Shown in pieces: positions 1 to 5,764 of a DNA stretch of 6,515 nt. Origin of the DNA: an uncultured bacterium (GTDB lineage Bacteria > Cyanobacteriota > Vampirovibrionia > Gastranaerophilales > Gastranaerophilaceae); NCBI GenBank assembly GCA_900554095.1, contig USGC01000099.1, forward strand, positions 1 to 6,515, in the 5' to 3' direction. Every line of letters starts with the position of its first letter. Positions within the stretch are counted from its first letter, which is position 1. The notes beneath the pieces were generated by a model, which saw only the letters and a list, made by a program, of their open reading frames with translations, was not told where the DNA came from and searched no databases. The translations under genes and the position numbers were made by a program.

Positions 1-1289
1 GGAGATGCGTAATCTTCCAGATACTCTTTTAATGTCATAATTGCGTTCGGATGGCAGAAGTTGTGTATTTGTTGATCCTTGCAGATTTCCATAAACCTAT
101 CGCCTGTTCTTCCGCTGCCATAGCAGGCTGTACAGAAACTTGGAAGATATCCGAGTTCCATAAGCCATTTAATAACTTCATCAAGCGGGCGCCTGTCAGA
201 AACATCAAACTGCGCTGAATCATCTTTTTCCGGCATTGGTTCAAAATAGCCGCCGACGCTGGTTTTTGAGCCGCCTGAAATTTGTGAAACTCCCAAATGT
301 AAAAGTCTTTCGCGACATTTTTCGCTTTCGCGGGTTGAAATTATCATGCCGGTATATGGAACGGAAATTCTAATACATGCGGCAATTTTTGCAAATGTAT
401 CATCGTCAATTCCGTTGTCGAAAGCGTCAGGGTCGATATCGTCTGCTTTTTTAATCCGAGGAACACTGATTGTGTGCGGGCCGACACCGAATGCGGCTTC
501 CAAATGTTCTGCATGCATTAATAGCGCCGAGAACTCGTATTTATAACCTTCAAGCCCAAAAAGAACACCCAATCCGACATCATCAATTCCGCCTTGCATA
601 GCTCTATCCATGGCTTCTGTGTGATATGCGTAATTGTGCTTGGGCCCTGTCGGATGAAGTTTTTCGTAACTTTCTTTGTTGTAGGTTTCCTGAAATAGAA
701 TGTACGTGCCAATTCCGGCCTCATGAAGTTTTCTGTAATTTTCTACGGTTGTCGCAGCAATGTTGACATTCACGCGGCGGATTGCGCCGTTTTTGTGTTT
801 GATTGAATAAATCGTTTTAATCGAGTCGAGAATATATTCAATCGGGTTATTAACAGGGTCTTCGCCGGCCTCAATCGCAAGCCTTTTGTGCCCCATATCC
901 TGAAGCGCAATAACTTCTCTGCGGATTTCTTCCTGAGTTAATTTTTTACGCGGAATGTGCTTATTTTTTGCATGGTAAGGGCAGTAAACGCACCCGTTCA
1001 CACAGTAATTTGAAAGATAAAGAGGTGCAAAAAGCACAATTCTGTTGCCGTAATAATCTTTTTTAATTTTTTCGGCAAGCGCAAAAATCTCTTTGTTTTT
1101 CTCCTCGATTTCGCACGCAAGAAGAACAGCGGCTTCGCGGTGTGAAAGCCCTTTTGCAAGTTTAGCTTTCTCTAAAATTTTATCGATTACTTCAAGATTA
1201 TTTTTGTTTTCTTCAGCGTAATTAATTGACGCCAGAACTTCATCATGATTAATAAATTCTTCGGCTTTGTGCGACTTCGGATTGTACAT
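1..1289 (-). CDS. hydG: [FeFe]-hydrogenase maturase HydG (tyrosine lyase, radical SAM), C-terminus cut by window edge
   Basis: HydG is a cytoplasmic radical SAM enzyme that splits tyrosine into p-cresol plus CO and cyanide and builds the iron-carbonyl-cyanide unit of the [FeFe]-hydrogenase H-cluster, working with HydE and HydF. The frame stays open from the ATG at 1289 to the left edge: 429 codons, against roughly 470 for the family, so about 40 C-terminal residues lie outside. The radical SAM motif CVNGCVYC (CX3CX2C) places cysteines at 96, 100 and 103. The second-cluster motif CX2CX22C is complete, with cysteines 386, 389 and 412. The latter separates HydG from its relative ThiH. Family stretches such as AIEAGEDP, RRVNVNIAATTVENYRKL, GVGPHTISVPR and VPYTGMIISTRE are also present. 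The start at 1289 is chosen because AGGAGG sits 5 nt upstream; an in-frame ATG at 1304 would place that Shine-Dalgarno sequence inside the gene. Other maturases or the hydrogenase may lie beyond the left edge, which cannot be seen. Confidence 0.96.
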   Translation of the reverse strand, partial: MYNPKSHKAEEFINHDEVLASINYAEENKNNLEVIDKILEKAKLAKGLSHREAAVLLACEIEEKNKEIFALAEKIKKDYYGNRIVLFAPLYLSNYCVNGCVYCPYHAKNKHIPRKKLTQEEIRREVIALQDMGHKRLAIEAGEDPVNNPIEYILDSIKTIYSIKHKNGAIRRVNVNIAATTVENYRKLHEAGIGTYILFQETYNKESYEKLHPTGPKHNYAYHTEAMDRAMQGGIDDVGLGVLFGLEGYKYEFSALLMHAEHLEAAFGVGPHTISVPRIKKADDIDPDAFDNGIDDDTFAKIAACIRISVPYTGMIISTRESEKCRERLLHLGVSQISGGSKTSVGGYFEPMPEKDDSAQFDVSDRRPLDEVIKWLMELGYLPSFCTACYGSGRTGDRFMEICKDQQIHNFCHPNAIMTLKEYLEDYAS

Positions 1290-1294
1290 AAATC

Positions 1295-1300
1295 CCTCCT
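1295..1300 (-). promoter_or_regulatory. Shine-Dalgarno site of hydG
   Basis: Read on the minus strand this is a perfect AGGAGG, 5 nt before the ATG at 1289. It decides between two in-frame ATG codons (1304 and 1289) in favour of 1289. Confidence 0.8.
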
Positions 1301-1310
1301 CCATAAATTC

Positions 1311-1338
1311 ATGATACAACCAGAATATTTTTTTACAA
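1311..1338 (-). promoter_or_regulatory. possible hydG promoter
   Basis: On the minus strand TTGTAA (1338-1333) and TATCAT (1316-1311) stand 16 nt apart and resemble sigma70-type -35 and -10 boxes. Transcription would start near 1304, leaving a leader of about 15 nt that carries the Shine-Dalgarno site. Both boxes deviate from consensus and the region is AT-rich, so chance matches are likely. Confidence 0.3.
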
Positions 1339-1381
1339 GGCAGGAAAAAGTTTATATAAAAAACATATATTTTTTACGCAT

Positions 1382-1426
1382 AGTATTATAATTTCTTTTA
1401 TTATAAGCTTTTAGTATTAAGTATTA
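1382..1426 (+). promoter_or_regulatory. possible promoter and AGTATTA repeats upstream of the 1443 gene
   Basis: TATAAT at 1387-1392 is a perfect -10 hexamer about 50 nt before the ATG at 1443. No recognisable -35 box lies at the right distance. The heptamer AGTATTA occurs three times: at 1382-1388 (overlapping the -10) and in tandem at 1413-1419 and 1420-1426. The repeats could be binding sites in the leader or simply AT-rich sequence. The rest of the 1290-1442 gap shows nothing else I can support. Confidence 0.3.
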
Positions 1427-1442
1427 ATCTAAAGAGCAATAA

Positions 1443-2423
1443 ATGGAAATCTCAATCTTACCTTTTAATACACGAAATCAAACAAATTTTAAGGGTGCTG
1501 AATTGAACAAACGCGCAACACAGGAGCTTGAAACAGTTGTGAAACCGTTTTTGGCTAAATACAAACGCCCGCAAGATGAAACTTTACTTGATGAAATTCG
1601 CAAAAAATCTGAAAAATTAAGAGCCCGAAAAATTAAACCGGCATATCAGCCGAATGAATTTAAAGAAGCAAAAAGATTGCATCTTGGCGAATTGGACGCA
1701 AATCTGGACGAGTTTAAATATTTATCCGGGAAATCAAAACAATGGTTTGCGGGAAATGATGCAAAAGCATTGGCAGATTCAATTAGAAAAAGCGGACTTT
1801 TTGAGGCTCCGGATTTTTTAGCCGCGCCTTTGGATTTTTATAAAAAGCTTAAATTAGATATCAAAAACGGACTTACAAACATGACGTTTGCAAAGTTAGC
1901 TCCGCAGCAATACAACAACCGAAACAGCTTATGCATTGCAGAAGGTAAGCTTGAGCTTATCAGCATCTGGTATGACAGGGTGCAGGGACAAGCTGAAAGA
2001 CTTCAAATACAATTGGAAAATAATACTTTAACGGAATATTTCTTTGCAGAGAAAATGGCAAAAATTAGGAATGCAATTGATATTCACAAAAAGCTTCTTC
2101 CTGATATTGAAAAAGCCACAATCGAAGCCGAAACAATAAACAAACAAGTTTGCGTAACGCCGGAAGATGAGAATATTTTAACCAACCTTCACAAGCCAGC
2201 GCAAAGAGTAATCAGCAGAAATGTAAGTAAATTTAATAAAAAAGTTCAAGACATAAAACTCAGCAATGAGCAGGAAAACTCTCTGAATGAATTATTCAAC
2301 AAACAAAAATCAGCAATCGAAAACTTGTGGAATACTATTGAAAAAGGCAAAAAAGCAACCTTTGCACCTCGAAAACAAGAGCCGCCGCAATATTCTTATT
2401 TCGACGATGATATGCCGTTTTAG
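1443..2423 (+). CDS. hypothetical helical protein with an SSB-like C-terminal tail
   Basis: I do not recognise this 326-residue protein as a member of a named family. It has no membrane segment and no classical signal peptide. Residues 1-18 form a short leader ending in NQTNFKG. Residues 20 to about 300 are rich in Lys, Glu, Leu and Ala, with few glycines, and read as mostly alpha-helical, possibly coiled coil (for example about 195-235 and 265-300). Residues about 305-320 form a Pro/Gln/Tyr-rich linker. The protein ends in F-DDDMPF (321-326), which matches the acidic Pro-Phe tip by which bacterial SSB recruits repair and replication proteins. No OB-fold is apparent, so it is not itself an ordinary SSB. 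The start has only a weak AAAGAG upstream and no better in-frame alternative nearby. The next gene follows after 41 bp on the same strand and shares the N-terminal signature, so co-transcription is plausible. That the protein exists is likely; its function is unknown. Confidence 0.85.
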   Translation: MEISILPFNTRNQTNFKGAELNKRATQELETVVKPFLAKYKRPQDETLLDEIRKKSEKLRARKIKPAYQPNEFKEAKRLHLGELDANLDEFKYLSGKSKQWFAGNDAKALADSIRKSGLFEAPDFLAAPLDFYKKLKLDIKNGLTNMTFAKLAPQQYNNRNSLCIAEGKLELISIWYDRVQGQAERLQIQLENNTLTEYFFAEKMAKIRNAIDIHKKLLPDIEKATIEAETINKQVCVTPEDENILTNLHKPAQRVISRNVSKFNKKVQDIKLSNEQENSLNELFNKQKSAIENLWNTIEKGKKATFAPRKQEPPQYSYFDDDMPF

Positions 2424-2464
2424 TTGAAAATATTTAATAGAAAAAAATTTTTTACGGGTATTAT

Positions 2465-3256
2465 ATGATTATGAAAGTTTTAAACATAGCAAATATAAAT
2501 AATGAAAGACAACAGTCATTTACGGCAATTCCACTTGCCAGATATAGAACTGAACCTGATACGTTTGTCAAAATTTATCAACTTGAAAAACGAGATTTAC
2601 CTTTTATTTCTGATTTTCTTACAAATATAAATCAGTATTTTAAGGATAAAAGAATTGATGATTTTGCTCACAAGCAAGTCATGGAAGAAGCATTTAGTGC
2701 AGTAAAATCGATTCTTTCAAGCGAACATCCTGAGAAAAAAGTTAAAAGCCTGCTTGCTGTAACAGGCTCAGAGCCCTGCGGCATTTTAGTTGGAAATGTT
2801 GCAAAAAAAAGAAATGCAAATAACAAAATCGTTTATTCAAGCCGAAAAAATCACGGACGAAAAGAAACCGAACTTGACTGGCTCACAACTTGGAATCCAA
2901 ATCCCGATAAAAAAATAAAAAATGTAGGAAAAGCTATTGCTTCAGAATATTATGAAACAACTCTCAAAGACGGCTTTAAGGATATATATGTACGCTCAGA
3001 AGTTCCGGAAATGTCTTATGCTGTATATTTTTACAAATCTATTGGGTTTAATGAACTTTTCAACGAGAGAAAAAAGATTATCAAATACCAGACTAACAGG
3101 TATTTGATAGGCAATCACGATGACCCGAAAGACGAAGTTATCCCTATGCTTGCATCACGAGGGAACATTGTAAAAGTAAAAGAAACTTTGTCTAATAAGT
3201 TAGACCGGAGTAAAGTTGAAAATACATCAATTGATATTAATACCATTATTAAATAA
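2465..3256 (+). CDS. GNAT-like N-acetyltransferase domain protein, substrate unknown
   Basis: The middle of this 263-residue protein fits the GNAT acetyltransferase fold. A strand near 95-113 (SLLAVTGSEPCGILVGNVA) is followed by ELDWLTTWNP (136-145), then an acetyl-CoA-loop-like KNVGKA (152-157, the K-x-x-G-x-A version of Q/R-x-x-G-x-G/A), a helix, the strand DIYVRSE, and AVYFYKSIGF (186-195), the typical motif B ending. GNAT enzymes move an acetyl group from acetyl-CoA to an amine on a protein or small molecule; nothing here shows the substrate. Before the fold lies a leader with QQSFTA (16-21) and a helical stretch at about 40-90; after it comes a tail of about 65 polar residues. Two in-frame starts exist, 2465 and 2471. 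Neither has a Shine-Dalgarno site. The second gives MKVLNIANIN and puts the leader Phe at residue 17, close to residue 16 in the upstream gene, so 2471 may be the true start. GNAT assignment is moderate to good; the rest is unknown. Confidence 0.8.
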   Translation: MIMKVLNIANINNERQQSFTAIPLARYRTEPDTFVKIYQLEKRDLPFISDFLTNINQYFKDKRIDDFAHKQVMEEAFSAVKSILSSEHPEKKVKSLLAVTGSEPCGILVGNVAKKRNANNKIVYSSRKNHGRKETELDWLTTWNPNPDKKIKNVGKAIASEYYETTLKDGFKDIYVRSEVPEMSYAVYFYKSIGFNELFNERKKIIKYQTNRYLIGNHDDPKDEVIPMLASRGNIVKVKETLSNKLDRSKVENTSIDINTIIK

Positions 3257-3275
3257 CAGATAATAATGTAATTAA

Positions 3276-4334
3276 CTAATAAACAACGCCGCCGCCGATT
3301 AAATGTCCGTCGTTTAAGTCGTAAATTACGCCGGCCTGTCCTAATGTTACAGAATTCACTGGCTCATAAAAAGTTATGTCCGCAAAGTTGTCAAACAACT
3401 TCACATGCGCTTTTTTTGCGTGCATGTTGTAGCGGATTTTCACCATCGCGTCGAATTCTTTTGAATTATTGGCAAAATCGGTATCAACAATGTTTAAATC
3501 ATTTATTTTGAGATTTGTTTTGTAATTGTCTTCCTCACGGCCGACGTAAACAATATTTTTCGGCGCATCAATTTTTATAACATACAGCGGATAAGGTGCA
3601 GCAATTCCAATTCCTTTTCGCTGGCCGATTGTGTATTGATAACAGCCTTGATGTTCGCCCCATTTTTTGCCCGTCAAAATATCTATAAAATCCCCTTTGT
3701 TTTCACCGAATTTTTCAATCAAATATTTTTTTGAAGTCATTGGCTTTTGAATAAAACAGATGTCCTGACTTTCTTTTGAGGACTTAGTCGGGAGGTTGTA
3801 TTTTGCGGCAATTTCGCGCACTTCAGACTTAGTAAACTTAGAGAGAGGAAAAACTGTTTTTGAAAGCTGCTTTTGGCTCAAGCGGCAAAGAAAATAAAGC
3901 TGATCTTTATGCTCATCAGCCGCCGGATAAAGCTTAAAAATCCCATTTTCGTTTATTATATTTGCGTAATGTCCAGTTGCATAAACATCCGCCCCGAGAG
4001 TTTCCACCGCATAATCAAGCAGAAGCCCCCACTTAATGAATTTATTGCACATAATGCAGGGATTTGGAGTTTCTCCGCTTTGGTAAGTCTTTTCAAAATA
4101 GTCAATGACTTTTTGTTTGAAAATTTCACTCGCGTCAAAAACATGATGTTCAATACCAAGGCTATCCGCCACAATTTTTGCATTTTGAACAACGGTTTCA
4201 GCGGCCGGCGAATTAACCATTCTGCCGGTAAGTCCGATTACTTCATATCCTTGCTGTTTTAGCAGAAGCGCCGAAACTGAACTGTCCACTCCGCCGCTTA
4301 ATGCAACAACTGCTTTTTTACCGTTTCTTTCCAT
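3276..4334 (-). CDS. mnmA: tRNA-specific 2-thiouridylase MnmA
   Basis: MnmA activates uridine 34 of Lys, Glu and Gln tRNAs with ATP and inserts sulfur to give 2-thiouridine, which supports accurate decoding; sulfur arrives through a cysteine desulfurase relay. The 352-residue length is near the usual 360 or so. The PP-loop ATP site SGGVDSS is at 13-19. The two catalytic cysteines are Cys96 in NPCIMCNKFIK and Cys193 in ESQDICFI, corresponding to E. coli Cys102 and Cys199. TGHY (120-123), DQLYFLCRL and the family signature YTIGQRKGIGI in the central/C-terminal part follow in the expected order. The segment after the first strand (GLTGRMVNSPAAE) is short compared with many MnmA proteins. The start must be 4334: an in-frame TAA lies only two codons upstream, and no other start fits. 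The gene converges on the acetyltransferase gene with a 19-bp gap and diverges from glmU. Identification is firm. Confidence 0.96.
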   Translation of the reverse strand: MERNGKKAVVALSGGVDSSVSALLLKQQGYEVIGLTGRMVNSPAAETVVQNAKIVADSLGIEHHVFDASEIFKQKVIDYFEKTYQSGETPNPCIMCNKFIKWGLLLDYAVETLGADVYATGHYANIINENGIFKLYPAADEHKDQLYFLCRLSQKQLSKTVFPLSKFTKSEVREIAAKYNLPTKSSKESQDICFIQKPMTSKKYLIEKFGENKGDFIDILTGKKWGEHQGCYQYTIGQRKGIGIAAPYPLYVIKIDAPKNIVYVGREEDNYKTNLKINDLNIVDTDFANNSKEFDAMVKIRYNMHAKKAHVKLFDNFADITFYEPVNSVTLGQAGVIYDLNDGHLIGGGVVY

Positions 4335-4341
4335 GCCTTAA

Positions 4342-4347
4342 ATTTTA
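4342..4347 (-). promoter_or_regulatory. possible -10 box of mnmA, implying a leaderless or near-leaderless transcript
   Basis: On the minus strand TAAAAT (one mismatch from TATAAT) ends 7 nt before the mnmA ATG, so transcription would begin at or beside the start codon. In keeping with this, the only Shine-Dalgarno-like bases, AAGG, sit 1 nt from the ATG, too close to work normally. No good -35 box is visible; the upstream 4357-4373 block is A and T runs flanked by GC. Confidence 0.35.
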
Positions 4348-4356
4348 GCACAAATA

Positions 4357-4373
4357 GCAAAAAATTTTTTTGC
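4357..4373. repeat. AT-rich palindrome GC-A6-T-T6-GC
   Basis: A perfect 17-bp palindrome (8-bp arms about one central T) lies between the divergent mnmA and glmU promoters. Long A/T tracts bend DNA and could separate or regulate the two promoters. There is no GC-rich stem, so I do not call it a terminator. Confidence 0.4.
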
Positions 4374-4406
4374 ATTTTTAAAACAAAAGATTTTTTCCAA
4401 TTCCCC

Positions 4407-4440
4407 AAACAAATGTTTAAAAATTTTGCAAACAGGTTTG
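4407..4440. promoter_or_regulatory. two dyad elements upstream of glmU (possible operators)
   Basis: AAACA-AA-TGTTT (4407-4418) and CAAAC-AG-GTTTG (4429-4440) are each 12-bp perfect inverted repeats with a 2-bp centre, and both begin within a CAAACA word, 23 bp apart. The second overlaps the first bases of the glmU -35 box, where a bound protein would block RNA polymerase. No regulator is identified; short dyads in AT-rich DNA can arise by chance. Confidence 0.25.
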
Positions 4441-4465
4441 ACAACATCTTTTAAAGCCGTAAAAT
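4438..4465 (+). promoter_or_regulatory. sigma70-type promoter of glmU
   Basis: A perfect -35 TTGACA (4438-4443) is followed, after a 16-nt spacer, by TAAAAT (4460-4465), a 5/6 match to the -10 consensus. Transcription should begin around 4472, giving a leader of about 18 nt. This is the most convincing promoter in the window. Confidence 0.65.
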
Positions 4466-4476
4466 TAAAGAAAGTT

Positions 4477-4482
4477 AAGGAG
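4477..4482 (+). promoter_or_regulatory. Shine-Dalgarno site of glmU
   Basis: AAGGAG lies 7 nt before the ATG at 4490, a strong and well-spaced ribosome binding site that confirms this start. Confidence 0.8.
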
Positions 4483-4489
4483 AGCAGAT

Positions 4490-5764
4490 ATGGAAATTAA
4501 ATCAGTAATTTTGGCGGCGGGCAAGGGCACAAGAATGAAGTCCGAAACCCCGAAAGTTTTGCACAAAATCTTTGAAAAACCGCTTCTAGGGTATGTTTTA
4601 GACAGTGTAAAAGATCTTACAAACGAGGATTTTGTAATCGTAGGCCACCACGCAGAAGAAGTTACTGATTTTGTCGAAAAGAATTATACAAACGCAAAAA
4701 CCGTACTTCAAACCCCGCAGCTTGGAACTGGTCATGCAGTTTCTATGGTTTGCCCTTATCTTGAAAATTTCAAAGGACAGGTTTTAATCCTTTGCGGCGA
4801 CACGCCTTTGATTACAGAGGCGACTTTGAAGAAATTTGTTGAATATCACAATTCTGTAAATTCAGACTTAACCGTAATGAGCACGATTTTCGATAATCCG
4901 ACGAATTACGGCCGCATAATTAGAGAAACAGACAATTCTCTTAAGTGCATTGTTGAAGAAAAAGACGCAACACCGGAACAAAAAGCCGTTAAAGAGGTTA
5001 ATGCCGGAATTTACATTCTCAATTGGGCAAAAATCGCACCTGCATTTTCACAATTAACAAGCAACAACGCGCAGGGAGAATATTATCTGACAGACATCAT
5101 CGCATGGGGTAAAAAAGAAAATTTGAATGTAAACGCCTACATTTTAGAAAACAGCGACGAAATTTACGGAATAAATTCGCGCCGCAACCTTGCCGAGGCC
5201 GCAAAAATCATGAACACACGCAAACTTAATGCCTTGATGGATAACGGTGTAACGATTGTTGACCCGTCTTCAACATGGATTTCAGAAGACACTGAAATCG
5301 GCGCTGACACAATCATTTATCCGTCAACCTACATTGAAGGCGCAAACAAAATCGGGAAAAACTGTAAAATCGGCCCTTGCGCGCACCTTAGAGGCAATGT
5401 TGAAATCGCGGACAACTGCAAAATCGGGAATTTTGTTGAAGTTAAAAATTCAAAAATTGACCACAACACAAATGCCGGACATTTAAGCTACATCGGCGAC
5501 AGCGAGCTTGGCGCTCACATTAACATCGGCGCCGGCACAATTACGGCAAACTACAACCCGCTTACAAAAATTAAAAGCAAAACAATTTTAAAAGACAATG
5601 TAAAAATCGGCTCAAACAGCGTTCTTGTTGCGCCGGTAACGTTGGATGAAGGCGCAAACGTAGGCGCCGGAAGCATTATAACTAAAAACATTCCGGCCTG
5701 GTCGCTTGCGCTAACCCGTTCCCCGCTTAAAATTCTTTCAGACTGGGTTAAAAAGCAGCTATAA
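4490..5764 (+). CDS. glmU: bifunctional UDP-N-acetylglucosamine pyrophosphorylase / glucosamine-1-phosphate acetyltransferase GlmU
   Basis: GlmU acetylates glucosamine-1-phosphate and then joins it to UTP, making UDP-GlcNAc for peptidoglycan and lipopolysaccharide. The N-terminal Rossmann-like uridylyltransferase domain (1-229) is complete: LAAGKGTRM with Arg15 and Lys22 in PKVLHK, QLGTGHA (77-83), GDTPL with metal-binding Asp104, YGRI, EEKDAT, NAG (Asn171), and GIN with metal-binding Asn229. The left-handed beta-helix domain carries Arg301, Lys319, catalytic His331 in AGHLSY, Tyr334, NIGAGTIT, Asn354 and Arg410, corresponding to E. coli Arg333, Lys351, His363, Tyr366, Asn386 and Arg440. The protein has 424 residues, about 30 fewer than usual. 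Nearly all the loss falls between Asn229 and Arg301, equal to about two beta-helix coils. The usual NYDG is NYNP here, followed by two extra residues. Both active sites look intact. It is the only gene in its transcript visible here and ends directly against the stop of the pilin-like gene. Confidence 0.96.
   Translation: MEIKSVILAAGKGTRMKSETPKVLHKIFEKPLLGYVLDSVKDLTNEDFVIVGHHAEEVTDFVEKNYTNAKTVLQTPQLGTGHAVSMVCPYLENFKGQVLILCGDTPLITEATLKKFVEYHNSVNSDLTVMSTIFDNPTNYGRIIRETDNSLKCIVEEKDATPEQKAVKEVNAGIYILNWAKIAPAFSQLTSNNAQGEYYLTDIIAWGKKENLNVNAYILENSDEIYGINSRRNLAEAAKIMNTRKLNALMDNGVTIVDPSSTWISEDTEIGADTIIYPSTYIEGANKIGKNCKIGPCAHLRGNVEIADNCKIGNFVEVKNSKIDHNTNAGHLSYIGDSELGAHINIGAGTITANYNPLTKIKSKTILKDNVKIGSNSVLVAPVTLDEGANVGAGSIITKNIPAWSLALTRSPLKILSDWVKKQL

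Noticed and set aside
35..724. Short open frames at 35-244 (minus), 346-546 (plus) and 518-724 (minus)
   Set aside because: They lie wholly inside hydG, whose frame is open and matches the family throughout; none has a ribosome binding site or recognisable motif.
1..1289. ThiH (thiamine tyrosine lyase) as an alternative to HydG
   Set aside because: The complete CX2CX22C second-cluster motif and HydG-specific stretches identify HydG.
1302..1304. Upstream in-frame ATG of hydG
   Set aside because: The Shine-Dalgarno sequence would then lie inside the coding region, and no ribosome binding site precedes this ATG.
2438..2453. A-tract/T-tract between the two plus-strand genes as a terminator
   Set aside because: It has no GC-rich stem; it is more likely simple AT-rich spacer or part of a promoter.
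3190..3205. Hairpin GTCTAA-TAAG-TTAGAC as a terminator
   Set aside because: It has a perfect 6-bp stem but lies inside the acetyltransferase coding region, is weak, and no clean U-run follows on either strand.
1443..3256. GNAT toxin with upstream antitoxin (TacAT-like)
   Set aside because: TacT-type toxins and their ribbon-helix-helix antitoxins are much smaller. Here the upstream protein is 326 residues with no visible DNA-binding motif, and the GNAT protein has long extensions.
3873..4262. Open frames at 3873-4262 (plus) and 3956-4192 (minus)
   Set aside because: They overlap the well-supported mnmA coding frame and show no family features.
5256..5486. Open frame of 76 codons on the plus strand
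   Set aside because: It is a shifted-frame shadow of the repetitive beta-helix region of glmU.
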